From assembly GCA_002305165.1 (NCBI GenBank), contig DBQI01000065.1, forward strand, positions 1 to 64,000: 64,000 bases of DNA, in the 5' to 3' direction. Numbering within the stretch: position 1 is the stretch's first letter; every line of letters begins with the position of its first letter. Positions 51,004-63,700 of this stretch are shown here, in pieces. The notes under the pieces were generated by a model, which was given only the letters and a program-made list of their open reading frames with translations, had not been told where the DNA came from and searched no databases. Origin of the DNA: Armatimonadetes bacterium UBA1398 (GTDB taxonomy: Bacteria; Armatimonadota; Zipacnadia; UBA1398). The position numbers and the translations under genes are program-made.

Positions 51004-52195
51004 TCCTGGCCCTGAGCACCACGACGGAGGTCGCGTCCATCGCCCTGGCAACGGGCGACCGGATCGTGCAGACGCGGTTCGAGAGCCGCCGGGAGCTGGC
51101 TCGGACCCTCATGTCACGGATCGACCGCCTCTGCCTCGACGCCGGCGTTGGCCCGGGCAGCCTTACGGCCATCGCCGTGGACCGCGGCCCGGGGTCCTTC
51201 ACGGGGGCGCGGATCGGTGTCGCCACCGCGCGCGCCCTCGCCTCGGCCCTCGGCCTGGCCATCCGGACCGAGACCTCGCTGGCGCTCCTGTGCCGGGCCG
51301 CGCGCCACACCGCGCCCAGTTGCGGCCCCCACCGGCTGGTGCTCGCGGCCGTGGAATCCAAGGCGGACGAGATGTTCGTCATGCCCTTCAGCTGGCTGGG
51401 GGCCGAGGCGTCCGCGCCCATCCCCCTCGCCTTCGAGGACGCGCCCGAGTTCGCGCGGCGACACGCGGGCGCCCTGCTCGTCGGCGCGCCGTGGCGCAAC
51501 CCGGCCGTTCCCCGGTCGCTCACCAACTGGAGCGAGCCCGCGGGCCGGGACTGGGACTACCCCGATGCCGCCACCCTTGCCACCAGCGCGACGGGGGAGC
51601 TGCCGCCGGAGCGCGTGGAGCCCCTCTACGTTCGGGTCTCCCAGCCCCAGGCCGCCGAGGGCCAGGGGCCCCGCCGCTGGCGTCCGGGCGACGTGTTCGT
51701 CCGGCCCCTGCGCGGGGACGACGTGGAGGATATCGTCGCCATGGAGCGGCAGTGCTTCATCACCCCGTGGCCCCGGGGCGACCTGGTGGCCGATATCCGC
51801 CGGCGCAGCGGGTCGTACTACATCATCGCCGAGGACTCGGACGGCTCGCCGGTGGGCTATGCCGTGGTCTGGTTCGTGTTCGACCGGGGGCATGTCGCCT
51901 CCGTCGCAGTGCTCCCCGAGTGGCGGCGGAAGGGCGTGGCGAAGCGGCTCATGCTCGAGCTCTTCGCCGCCTGCGTCGCACGGGGGATGCGAACGGTCAG
52001 CCTCGAGTACCGCGCCTCGAACCGCGCTGCCGCGCAGCTCTATGAGGAGCTGGGGTTCCAGGTGGACGGATACCGGCACAACTACTATACGGACACGGGC
52101 GAGGACGCCGTGTCGATGATCCTGCCCGACCTCCTCGCGGCCGACGTGCGGCAGCGCCTCCGGAGGATCCGCATCACCCTGGAGGCGGGCCACTG

Positions 52196-52196
<1 letters not shown>
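51000..52196 (+). CDS. Fused TsaB-RimI protein
   Basis: Bifunctional protein of 398 residues. Residues 1 to about 215 are TsaB, the dimer partner of TsaD (ALSTTTEVASIAL, AVDRGPGSFTGARIGVATA). Residues about 228 to 380 are a GNAT acetyltransferase of RimI type (VFVRPLRGDDVEDIVAMERQ, VASVAVLPEWRRKGVAKRL with the acetyl-CoA RxxGxA motif, and EYRASNRAAAQLYEELGF). RimI acetylates ribosomal protein S18 and other N termini. The two genes are usually neighbours; the fusion is known in several lineages. Start is a GTG in a GTGA overlap with tsaE; its stop shares one base with the tsaD start. Confidence 0.93.
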
Positions 52197-53212
<1,016 letters not shown>

Positions 53213-53288
53213 CCGGAGCGGCCCTCCTGACGGAGAGAGTATACTGGCCTCTTATCCCCGGGATGGGCGGCCGGAGAGGATACCCACT

Positions 53289-54068
53289 GTGGCGAAGCTC
53301 AAGATCGGTGTCATGCTCGAGTCCTTCCGCAAGCCTCTGAGGGAGGCCCTCGACCTCGCCGTGGCCGTTGGCGCGTCGGGGTGCCAGATCTACGTAACCT
53401 CGGGCAAGATGCACCCCGATGCTATGGGCCCCCGGCAGCGCGAGGAGTTTCGCGAGCTCGTGGTCTCGAAGGGGCTGGAGATCAGCGCCCTGTGTGGGGA
53501 GATGGGCGGGTACACCGACCCACGCCGCACCGAGGAGTTCGTGACCGCCACCAAGGCGTTCATGGATCTCGCCGTGGATCTCGGCCCCCGCATCCTGACA
53601 GCGCACATCGGCGCGGTCGGCGACTCGCCCGCGAACCCGGCTTGGCGCGCCGTCGCCTCGGTCCTGGAGCAAGTCGGCCAGCATGGCGACGAGATCGGAT
53701 GCGTCTTCGCGTGTGAGACGGGCATGGAGGAGCCGGAGCTGCTTCGGGGCTTCATCGAGTCCCTGGACACCCATTCGATCCGTATCAACTACGACCCCGC
53801 GAACCTGGTCATGGCGGGTTACGACCCCATCGGCGGCCTGAAGCACCTGGGCGACCTGGTGGTGCATACCCACGCCAAGGACGGCGTACGCGGCCCCGAC
53901 GGCCGGGTCGAGGAGGTCGCTCTGGGCAAGGGGCAGGTGCCCTTCGCCGAGTACGTTGCCGGGCTGCGGGCCGTGGGCTATGACGGGTACTACACCATCG
54001 AGCGCGAGGTTGGCGATGACCCCATGGCGGACATCGAGATGGCCGCATCCTATCTGGCGAGCTTGTAG
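53289..54068 (+). CDS. Sugar phosphate isomerase/epimerase-like protein
   Basis: TIM-barrel protein of 259 residues of the AP-endonuclease-2/xylose isomerase-like family. Metal-site segments: ACETGMEEPEL (Glu), INYDPANLVMAGYDP (Asp), VVHTHAKDG (His) and IEREVGDDP (Glu). Such proteins act as sugar epimerases or isomerases; the substrate is not known. GTG 53289 has GGAGAGGA nine bases upstream, and the upstream extension has no similarity. It begins 76 bases after tsaD and is followed 18 bases later by a DmpA-like peptidase gene. Confidence 0.85.
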   Translation: MAKLKIGVMLESFRKPLREALDLAVAVGASGCQIYVTSGKMHPDAMGPRQREEFRELVVSKGLEISALCGEMGGYTDPRRTEEFVTATKAFMDLAVDLGPRILTAHIGAVGDSPANPAWRAVASVLEQVGQHGDEIGCVFACETGMEEPELLRGFIESLDTHSIRINYDPANLVMAGYDPIGGLKHLGDLVVHTHAKDGVRGPDGRVEEVALGKGQVPFAEYVAGLRAVGYDGYYTIEREVGDDPMADIEMAASYLASL

Positions 54069-54086
54069 CCGCCGAGCCCCAGGGAA

Positions 54087-55124
54087 GTGGCTGTCCTGCG
54101 ACCCATCGAACTCGGCCTGACCATCGGGCGCCTGGAGCCCGGCCCTCGCGACGCGATCACCGATGTCCGGGGAGTCCGGGTCGGGCACTGCACCCTGATC
54201 GACCCCGATCGGCGGCTCCGGACCGGCGTCACCATCATCCAACCATGCGATGACCCGTGGACCGAGCGGCCCATCGCGGCCTGCGACGTGCTCAACGGCT
54301 TCGGCAAGTCCGTCGGGTTGCCTCAGCTCGCGGAGCTCGGCGAGTTGGAGACGCCCATCGGTCTCACGAACACCCTCGCCGTCTGGACCGTGGCGCGACG
54401 GCTCGCGGAGCTCACGGCACGGAGGGATCCTCGGATCTGGTCCGTAAACCCCGTTGTTGGCGAGTGCAATGACGGGGCGCTGAGCGACATCGCCGCCTTC
54501 CCCATCACGGATAGCCACGTGGACGCGGCCTTGGATGCCGCCAGCGACGAGGTGGCGGAGGGCGACGTCGGCGCCGGCGCGGGAACCCGGGCGTGGGGCT
54601 ACAAGGCGGGCATCGGAACTGCCTCGCGCGTGGCGGCCAGCGGAGCCGGCCGTTACGTGGTCGGGGTTCTGACGCTGCCGAACACGGGCCGCCGAGAGGA
54701 CTTGCGGATCGGCGGCTTCCCCGTCGGAGCCCTGATGCTGGGCCCTCCGACTGCCCCCGAGGGGAAGTCCGGCTCCATCATGATGGTGCTCGCCACCGAT
54801 GCGCCGGTGGATGCCCGTCAGCTCCGACGGCTCGCCAAGCGCTGCGCCCTCGGCCTGGCGCGGGTCGGCGGAACCGCGAGTCACGGGAGCGGCGACTTCA
54901 CGATCACTTTCGCGCCTCGGCGGGAGGAGCGGCTGCGTGACGGCGAGCTGACGCCGTTGTTCGAGGCCGCCGTGGAGGCGACGGAGGCGGCGATCATTCA
55001 CGGCCTGTTCGCATCGAGGGACGCTGTAGACCGAGAGGGGGCGCCCGTGCCGGCGCTCCCCGCCAGGGAGGTTGTCGCACGGGTGCATGCGGCTCGCGCG
55101 GCGCTGATGGGAGATAGGATATGA
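54087..55124 (+). CDS. P1 family (DmpA-like) peptidase
   Basis: N-terminal nucleophile hydrolase of the DmpA/beta-peptidyl aminopeptidase family, 345 residues. It is made as a proenzyme and cut before a serine: the expected site is Gly229-Ser230 in KSGSIMMVLATDAP. Other landmarks are DVRGVRVGHCTL, NGFGKSVGLPQLAELG, TNTLAVWTV, GAGTRAWGYKAGIGTASR and GGTASHGSGDF. Enzymes of this family release N-terminal D- or beta-amino acids. The GTG 54087 lies just after AGGGA, so the true start could be a few codons later. Its stop overlaps the racemase start (ATGA). Confidence 0.88.
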   Translation: MAVLRPIELGLTIGRLEPGPRDAITDVRGVRVGHCTLIDPDRRLRTGVTIIQPCDDPWTERPIAACDVLNGFGKSVGLPQLAELGELETPIGLTNTLAVWTVARRLAELTARRDPRIWSVNPVVGECNDGALSDIAAFPITDSHVDAALDAASDEVAEGDVGAGAGTRAWGYKAGIGTASRVAASGAGRYVVGVLTLPNTGRREDLRIGGFPVGALMLGPPTAPEGKSGSIMMVLATDAPVDARQLRRLAKRCALGLARVGGTASHGSGDFTITFAPRREERLRDGELTPLFEAAVEATEAAIIHGLFASRDAVDREGAPVPALPAREVVARVHAARAALMGDRI

Positions 55125-55864
55125 GCCAGTCCGAGACATGGAAGACCGTGGGCATCCTGGGGGGCATGGGCGCCGAGGCGGGCGTCGAGCTCGCCCACCG
55201 GCTGATCACCCTCAGCGGCGCCCGCACGGACGCGGAGCAGATCCCGTGCCTGCTCTACACGAACCCGTGCATCCCCGACCGCACGGCGAACCTCCTCTAT
55301 GGCGGGCCATCGCCGACCGAGGAACTCGTCCGCTCCCTCCAGGTGCTCATCGACTCGGGCGCGGAACTGCTCTGCATCCCGTGCAACACGGCCCACATCT
55401 GGCACGAGACCCTCAGTGAGCGGGTGGATGTGCCCATCGTGCACATGATCCGGACGATGGCCGCGAACCATGACCGCAGCCTCGGCGAACGCGTCGGCGT
55501 GCTCTGCACCACCGGCCTCGTCCGGTTCGGGCTCTACCAGTCGGCCTGCGCGGAGCACGGTCTCGAGGCGCTCATGCCCACGGAGGATGAACTGGAACAG
55601 TACGTCATGCGGGCCATCTACGGCAGCCTGGACGAGGGGCTCGTCGGCCTCAAGGGCAGCAACAAGGGTGAGACCATCGTGGGGCTGATGTGGGAGGCGG
55701 CCCAGCGGCTGATCGCCCGGGGGGCGAGCGCCCTGTGGCTCGCGTGCACGGAGATCAGCCTCATCAAGGAGGAGCTCACCGCCCTGAGCCCCGTGCCCGT
55801 TGTCGATGCCATGGACTCCCTGGCCGAGGAACTCGTGCGGCAGGCGCGAAGGGCACGTGCATAG
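55121..55864 (+). CDS. Aspartate/glutamate racemase family protein
   Basis: Cofactor-independent racemase of the Asp/Glu/hydantoin family, 247 residues. Two catalytic cysteines are seen: Cys88 in CIPCNTAH and Cys209 in LACTEIS. N terminus VGILGGMGAEAGVEL and the LYTNPCIPDRT segment fit the YgeA/RacX type. Broad substrate use is common. Coupled to the DmpA-like peptidase, which can release D-amino acids, so the pair may recycle D-amino acids (inference). The GH43 gene starts 13 bases after its stop. Confidence 0.9.
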   Translation: MSQSETWKTVGILGGMGAEAGVELAHRLITLSGARTDAEQIPCLLYTNPCIPDRTANLLYGGPSPTEELVRSLQVLIDSGAELLCIPCNTAHIWHETLSERVDVPIVHMIRTMAANHDRSLGERVGVLCTTGLVRFGLYQSACAEHGLEALMPTEDELEQYVMRAIYGSLDEGLVGLKGSNKGETIVGLMWEAAQRLIARGASALWLACTEISLIKEELTALSPVPVVDAMDSLAEELVRQARRARA

Positions 55865-55877
55865 ACGGGAGGCCGCC

Positions 55878-56804
55878 ATGATGACCACTGCTTTGGCGCT
55901 GTTGGCCGCCACACTCGCGGCGCAGCCGGACGAGGCTCCGACGATGGTGCGCACCGAGGACATCCACATGCGCGACCCCTGGATCATGCCTCACGAGGAT
56001 CGGTACGTGCTGATCGGCACGACGGGCGACGCGTGGGGAGTCGAGGGCGGTGGGTTCGCCGTCTTCACGTCGACGGACCTGCGCGAGTGGACGCCCCATG
56101 GTCAAGCGCTGGAGCTGGACGATCCGCCGACATGGGCGGCCTACCAGTTCTGGGCGCCGGAGATGGTGGAGCGAAACGGCCGCTTCTATCTCTTCTACTC
56201 CGGGAACTCGGACCACACCCGCCGCGGCACGGGCGTCGCCACGGCCGACGGCCCGCTCGGGCCCTTCCGCAACCTCTCGAACCGCCCCATCACGCCTCTG
56301 GAGTGGGAGTGCCTCGATGGCCACCTCTTCCGGGACCTGGATGGCGCCGAGTACCTGATCTACGTCCACGAATGGGTGCAGTGCACCATCGGCGAGATGT
56401 GGATCCAGCCCATCGCGGAGGACTACACCGCCCTCGTAGGCGAGTCCACCCTGCTGTTCAAGGGAGGCGATGCCGCCTGGTCCAACGAGGTGATCGACGG
56501 CCCCATGATGGTGGTGCGCGACGGGAGGTACCATCTCTTCTGGTCGAGCTTCAATCCGCACACCACGGAGGGCGGGGCCTATTGCGTGGGCGTCGCGACC
56601 TCGGACTCGCTCCTCGGACCGTACGTGCAGTCCGAAACGCCCCTCGTCGTGGGCGACGGCGGCCACAACTGCGTCTTCGAGGGGCCAGAGGGCAGGCTGT
56701 ACACGTGTTTCCATGCGCCGAACCGCTCGCCCGATGAGCGCGTCCGCATCCACGAACTGCTATACGAGCATGGCGCGTGGCGCCTGGGACCCGCGGTCGA
56801 GTAG
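55878..56804 (+). CDS. GH43 family glycosidase, exported
   Basis: Five-bladed propeller enzyme of 308 residues. Short signal (MTTALALLAATLAAQ). Landmarks are the first-blade Asp in HMRDPWIM, YQFWAPEMVERNGRFYLFYSG, ECLDGHLFRD, YVHEWVQCTIGEMW and VIDGPMMVVRDGRYHLFWSS. In most GH43 the acid is Glu in EGP; here the position reads DGP, as I recall for one clade with a CHEWVQ motif, so it may be normal. GGGAGG lies seven bases upstream of the ATG. Likely acts on arabinan or galactan type glycans. Ends 20 bases from the convergent pckA gene. Confidence 0.85.
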   Translation: MMTTALALLAATLAAQPDEAPTMVRTEDIHMRDPWIMPHEDRYVLIGTTGDAWGVEGGGFAVFTSTDLREWTPHGQALELDDPPTWAAYQFWAPEMVERNGRFYLFYSGNSDHTRRGTGVATADGPLGPFRNLSNRPITPLEWECLDGHLFRDLDGAEYLIYVHEWVQCTIGEMWIQPIAEDYTALVGESTLLFKGGDAAWSNEVIDGPMMVVRDGRYHLFWSSFNPHTTEGGAYCVGVATSDSLLGPYVQSETPLVVGDGGHNCVFEGPEGRLYTCFHAPNRSPDERVRIHELLYEHGAWRLGPAVE

Positions 56805-56824
56805 GGCCCCAGGGCCGAGACGCG

Positions 56825-58399
<1,575 letters not shown>

Positions 58400-58520
58400 G
58401 CGCAACCCTCCAAATCCGATCGTCGATCGCTCTTACGTCCTAAAACGCAGTACCTATAAGAACGCAATCTGGACCTCAGCGCAAGTCCCTGCCGGCATCC
58501 TGTGCGCCCCCAAGGCGCTA

Positions 58521-58529
58521 TGCTACAAT
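58521..58529 (+). promoter_or_regulatory. Extended -10 promoter of the MFS gene
   Basis: TGCTACAAT, a TG-extended -10 hexamer, lies 37 bases before the chosen GTG start. No good -35 is seen, as is common for extended -10 promoters. It fits the short gap from the divergent pckA. Confidence 0.45.
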
Positions 58530-58565
58530 CGCCCGACGCCCGATCTCATGGGGGAGCGAAGCGCT

Positions 58566-59843
58566 GTGCCAACCGAGCCAGGTATGCCGGAACCGCACCC
58601 ACGGCGCGTGCATAGCGCGCGCCGGACGCGCCGCAACTTCCCCCTTATGTTTATCGATGCCCTGGGCTGGCCCCTCGGGTGGACGTTCATGTCACCTGAG
58701 ACGATACTCCCTGCCTTCGTCCTCCGCCTGACCGACTCGCCGATGGCCGTCTCCATGATACGCGTTGTCTACGCCGTCGGCATGTGGTTGCCGATTCTCT
58801 ACGCGCCGAACCTGATCCGGCGGGTGAAATGGCGTGGCAAGTATGTCGCCATCGTGGGGATGGTCGAGCGGGCGCCCATGCTGGTCATCGGCCTCACCGC
58901 GCCGCTTCTGGCCGCTTCGAACCCGTCGGCAATGCTCGTGGTCTTCTTCGCATGCTGGCTGGTGCGGTCCGTATCGGAGGGGTTGAACCTCTCCGCTTAC
59001 GCATCCCTCCTGGATGAGAGCATCCCGGAGACCTACCGCGGCCGGCTCTGGGGCGTCTCCACAGGCATCAGCGCCGTTCTGGCGTTGCCCATCGGCTTCT
59101 GGACGGCGCACTACCTGGCGACGCGCGGCTTCCCCCAGGGCTACGCGGACCTGTTCATCATCGGCTTCGTCATCCTGGCCGTGACCATCATCCCGCTCTG
59201 GTGGGTGCGCGAGGTTCGCGGAGGGAGACATGTGCCGGACGGCGGACGGGTGGGACTCGGCTCTCTGCGCCTGCTCCGGACTGATGAGACCTTCCGGCGC
59301 TTCACCGCTATGTCCCTCGCCATCGCCTTCATCGACATGGCGGTGCCCTTCTACGCCGTCCACGCCCTCCGGACGTTCTCCCTGCCCGAATCCAGCATGG
59401 GACTGCTCGCGGGAGCGCAGGCGGCCGCCGCCTCGGTCGGATCCATCGCCCTCGGCATCGTCAGCGACCGGATCGGCTTCCGTGGGCCTCTGCGTGGGGC
59501 GCTCATCCTGGGGTTCATGGCTCCCCTGGCCGCCTTCCTTGCCCCCGCGCCCTGGGCCATGTACCCGACCTTCGCCCTCCTCGGAGCGGCGCTGACAACC
59601 ATCGTGATGTGCCGCTACAACATGCTGCTGGAGATCTGTCCCCGCGGCCGAGTGCCCGAGTATTCCGGAGTCTTCTACACCGTTCTGCAGCCCGCGTTCG
59701 CCCTGGCGCCCTTTTTGGGTAGTCTGGTCGCGCAGTACGTGGGTCTGAGGGCCGTGTTCATCCCCTCCATGGCCGCGGCCCTCGTGGCCCTTGCCCTACT
59801 CCGCCATGTGCCCGAGCCTCGGAGGACAGCGCCGGCGCCCTGA
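58566..59843 (+). CDS. MFS transporter
   Basis: Major facilitator membrane protein of about 425 residues with twelve predicted helices. After a basic N terminus (PHPRRVHSARRTRRNF) come helix 1 (ALGWPLGWTFMSPETILPAF) and the loop YAPNLIRRVKWRGK between helices 2 and 3. The central break (REVRGGRHVPDGGR) splits the two halves. GTG 58566 is chosen because GGGGGAG lies nine bases upstream; ATG 58548 is an alternative. Substrate unknown. The HAD gene starts 28 bases after its stop, likely in the same transcript. Confidence 0.85.
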   Translation: MPTEPGMPEPHPRRVHSARRTRRNFPLMFIDALGWPLGWTFMSPETILPAFVLRLTDSPMAVSMIRVVYAVGMWLPILYAPNLIRRVKWRGKYVAIVGMVERAPMLVIGLTAPLLAASNPSAMLVVFFACWLVRSVSEGLNLSAYASLLDESIPETYRGRLWGVSTGISAVLALPIGFWTAHYLATRGFPQGYADLFIIGFVILAVTIIPLWWVREVRGGRHVPDGGRVGLGSLRLLRTDETFRRFTAMSLAIAFIDMAVPFYAVHALRTFSLPESSMGLLAGAQAAAASVGSIALGIVSDRIGFRGPLRGALILGFMAPLAAFLAPAPWAMYPTFALLGAALTTIVMCRYNMLLEICPRGRVPEYSGVFYTVLQPAFALAPFLGSLVAQYVGLRAVFIPSMAAALVALALLRHVPEPRRTAPAP

Positions 59844-59871
59844 GGGCGACGAGAGGATCAAGGAGCGCAAC

Positions 59872-60672
59872 ATGCCCAAGTACGACGTTCTCGCCATAGA
59901 CATCGACGGCACCCTGCTCAACACGAACCACGAGATCCCGCCGGCTCATCTCGAGGCCGTCCGCGAGGCAGACGCCGCAGGGGTGCGCATCGTCCTCGCC
60001 TCGGGACGCATGCTACCCTCGGTGACCGTTGTCGGGGAGCAGATGGGGATCCGGCCCGGGCCCTGCGTGGGCTACAACGGGGGCCGGGTCTGCTCCGCTG
60101 AGACGGGGGAGGTCCTGTTCCACGAGCCCGTCCCCGCCGACCTGGCCCAGGAGCTGGTGCGTCGCTTCACCGATCTGGGGATGCACATCAACTACTACCT
60201 CGATGATGTGCTCTACGTGGATCACATCGAGCAGTGGGGCAATCTCTACTCATACCGGACCGGCTCGCAGCAGGTGCCCGTTGGGCCGCTCCGGCAGTTC
60301 GACGGGCGAACGCCCACCAAGATCCTCATCATCGACGACCCCGAGCGCATCAAGGGGATCTGCCCCGAGTTCCAGAGGGAGTTCGGGGATCGGCTCTATG
60401 TCACCATCACCACGCCCGAGTACCTCGAGTTCATGAACAAGGCCGTGGATAAGGCCACGGGCGTGGCGGAGGCGGTGGCCTCGCTAGGAGTGCCTCGGGA
60501 GTGGACCGCCGCCGTGGGCGACGCCCTGAACGACCAGCCCATGATCGAATGGGCGGGCCTGGGCTGCGCCATGGGCAACGCCGACCCGCCCGTGCTCGCC
60601 GCCGCCGACGTCGTCGCCCCCAGCAACGACGAGGACGGCCTCGCGTGGTTCATCAGGGAGTATGTGCTATAG
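59872..60672 (+). CDS. HAD superfamily Cof-type phosphatase
   Basis: Phosphatase of 266 residues, HAD subfamily IIB. Motif I is AIDIDGTLLNTN (two Asp), motif II VLASGRMLPSV, the cap domain lies at about 85-190, motif III Lys in MNKAVDKATGV and motif IV GDALNDQPMIEWAG. Typical length. Such enzymes act on sugar phosphates and nucleotides. AAGGAG seven bases upstream of ATG. Confidence 0.92.
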   Translation: MPKYDVLAIDIDGTLLNTNHEIPPAHLEAVREADAAGVRIVLASGRMLPSVTVVGEQMGIRPGPCVGYNGGRVCSAETGEVLFHEPVPADLAQELVRRFTDLGMHINYYLDDVLYVDHIEQWGNLYSYRTGSQQVPVGPLRQFDGRTPTKILIIDDPERIKGICPEFQREFGDRLYVTITTPEYLEFMNKAVDKATGVAEAVASLGVPREWTAAVGDALNDQPMIEWAGLGCAMGNADPPVLAAADVVAPSNDEDGLAWFIREYVL

Positions 60673-60705
60673 GGTTGCCCCTTGGAACCCCATATGCGCC
60701 TCGCG

Positions 60706-63700
60706 TCAGTGCTCCACCGCGGGCCAGTAGCGCGCCTCGTCGAAGTGCGGGCTCTTCCCCTCGGTGTGGCAGGTGAGGCATGTCTCCACCGTGAGCGGTT
60801 CGAGGATCTCGTGCCCCGTCTCCGTGGGCGGCCCGACCCGGTGGCAGGCGACACAGGTCACGTCCGGCAGCCGAGCCGCCTCGGGAACCAGGGGCGCAGC
60901 GGAGTGGCAGCTCCAGCAGTCGGGGTCGAACTCGCGGTCGAGGTCTCGCAGGGTCTGGGCCGCCCGGGCATGGGAAGTCGCCTGCCACTGTTCGAGCTGC
61001 TCGGCATGGCATGCCCCGCAGGTCTCTGGCTGGGCGGACTCGTCCGTCGCGGCCGCGAGGATGAGGTCTCGCTGCCCGGCTTGAACTCGCTCCTGGTACT
61101 CGGCGATGAGGCCGGCAACCTCGGGGCTATCGAGGATCTGCTCGTCCATGGGGATGAGATGGGGCTCGGCCGCGATGGGTCGCCCCTCGCCATCGAGCCG
61201 CAGGGTGATCCGCCCCACCCACTCGCCGTTACGCCCCGGGGCCACGATGTGGGTGTCCCCCACCCTGTCAGGCACCTGTAGCGACATCCCCTCATGGCCG
61301 CACACGATCACATCGATGCCCGGCACATCCTCCGCGAGGCGTCGCGCGTCCTCCAGCATCCCGTGGAAGAGCACCACGATGACCGAAGCCGATGGCTTCA
61401 GGGACGCGATCTCTCGGCGGGCCGCCTCGGTGGCATCGGTGATCTCGGCCCCCTTAGGCGCCGCCGTATCCCCGAAGGCGAAGACGCGGGGCGACGTAAC
61501 GGCGACGACACCGACGCGAACGCCGCGCCGCTCAATGAGCTTCGAGCGCGGCTCAGCGGAGCCCACGGCCACGTTGGCGGCCACATAGGGCAAAGGCGAG
61601 CCCTGGATCAAGGCCGCTAGCACGTCGACGCTGTAGGTGAAATCCTGGTCGCCGATGGCGATCGCGTCATACTCCATCGCCGCGTAAGCCCTCTGCAGGT
61701 ACTCGAACTTGGTCCACTCAGGAGTCTCGGAGAACACGTCGCCGCTATCCACAAGGATGGAGGCGGGATACATGTCGCGCAGCTCGGCGAGGGCGCCCGC
61801 TTGCCGGCTCAACCCACCGTAAGGGTTGCCTGGGCAGCGGCAGGCCTCGAGCTGGCCGTTCGTGCTGCCGGTATAGAGGATCGTCAGCGAGGTGGGGGCC
61901 AAGCCGATGCGGTCGGCGACGGCGAGGGCCGCCTCCTGGCCGGCGATATCCGCGACTTCCCGGTTCTCGTAGAGGAGCAGACACTCGCCGTACACCCCAA
62001 GCTCAGCCTGAACCTGGGCGTCGGCGTAGAGGGCGTCCATCAGCGCCCTATCGCTCGTGGCCCTCTCGCGGATCTCATCGGGCTCCAGGCCCGCGCGGCG
62101 GAGGGGCACATCCCAGTAGCTGCTGTTCGCAGCCTCGATGCGGCTCCTGAGGTAGGTCGCCATGGCCTGACGGTGATCGCGCCAGATCACGGCTTGGCGG
62201 GCCGCCTCCTCAATCTCGGCAACCCCGCCCTGGGCCGCCAGGTTCCCCTCGGCCGTGATCGCCAGGGCCGGGTGAAGCTCCAGGGAGTAAGCGGCCCCCC
62301 CACCCGCGCGCTCGAGCAGCTCGAGCACCGTCGCGACCGACTCCTGAGCGGCTGCGTCGGAGCAGCGGTAGTAGATGTCCAGGCGGTCGGGTTGCCGCTC
62401 GCGACCGACCATGAGGCCGGACACGGTGTTCTCGGGCCGGACCATGTAGTGGGTCCCGGTCTTCACGAGGCCACTGACGATCTGGTCCAGGTTGGGTCTC
62501 TGCTCGAGCTGCTCCGCAGGCAGGAAGAAGGCCGGCAGCCACTGGACGCCGCCCAGCTCGGCGAGGGCCTGGCCCTCCTCGCTCGCATACGTGACCTCCC
62601 GCGGCTGGAGGCCGGGGAGCAGGCCTCCAAGGTCGCTGACCAAGGCGCGGTGGCTGGTGAGCGAGGCGTCCTCGGAGCCCACGACGATCAGCTCCAGCGG
62701 CGTCGGGTCGGTGAACTCGCAGCGCGCGTCACCCGTGCCGGCGTCGCGGCAGTAGCCGAGCTGCCCTGGCCGGCGGCAGTCGCTGTGGGAGGCGCACTCG
62801 GGCACCCCCGCGCAGGCCTCGCCGCGGAGGGCCTCGGGTAGGGTCCAACAGAGCGTTCGCAGGAGCGCGGGAGTTGCGTTGGCGCTCTCGTACTCGACGT
62901 TGTTGAGGTAGAGGGTCGGCGTTCCGGGGATCATGAACCGCCGCGCGCGATCCGCATGGGCCAGGAGCATGGTGGCCACCTCGTCGGAGCCCGCGAGTTC
63001 CATGACCGCTCCGGGATCGAGCCCCTGGGCCTGCAGCACGGTGTCCGCCTCGACGGACGGCTGGAGGGCACGGAGGGAGGCGTAGCGCGCGACAGCATCC
63101 CGGCCGTAGAGGACCTGAATGGCGAGTTCGCGCCTCGCCTCGACGATCGCCGGGGGACCGAAGGTGGAGTAGAATTGACCCGCTTCGGCGTCGAAGTGAA
63201 CCACATGCCAGCGCCGGAGCTCCACGCGCCCCTCGCCGAAGAGCCGCAGCGCCTCGCGCAGTTGGGGCTCCATCTCGACGCAGTAGCCGCAGCCCCACGC
63301 CGTGTAGTAGTCGAGCACGAGGCGCGGCGCGTCGATGGTGTCCTTGCGCTGCAGCCACTCCTCGACCCGCTGGGCCTGAGCGGGGTCATCGGGCACGCTC
63401 GGGTCGAGGGGAATCTCGCGGAGGCGGTACTCGGCCATCGCTCTGCCGTCGACCTTCAGATCGAGCTGCGATAGCGCTCGCGCCTCGAGGTTGAACTCCC
63501 CGATGAGAGCGTCGCCCACCCTATCGATCAGTCCCCCTGGGCGGCGGTAGTGAGCGTTGATGAAGATGTCCACGCCCGGCACGGACTCTGCGAGGAGTCG
63601 GGTCCGGTCACTGCCCAGATGGGAGAGCACGACGACGAGGTCGACCTGGTCTCTCATCTCCTGCACAACCCGTGACACGCCCTCTATCGGGTCACCCACC

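Noticed and set aside
53231..53250. TATACT as a promoter for the sugar isomerase gene
   Set aside because: No acceptable -35 hexamer at the right spacing; left unannotated.
55878..56804. Loss of the GH43 acid (Asp-Gly-Pro instead of Glu-Gly-Pro)
   Set aside because: From memory, one GH43 clade sharing the HEWVQ segment normally has DGP, so this is probably not a defect.
61801..61870. Selenocysteine in the Cys-x-Cys loop of the second nucleotidase-like domain
   Set aside because: Both positions are ordinary Cys codons and no in-frame TGA is present.
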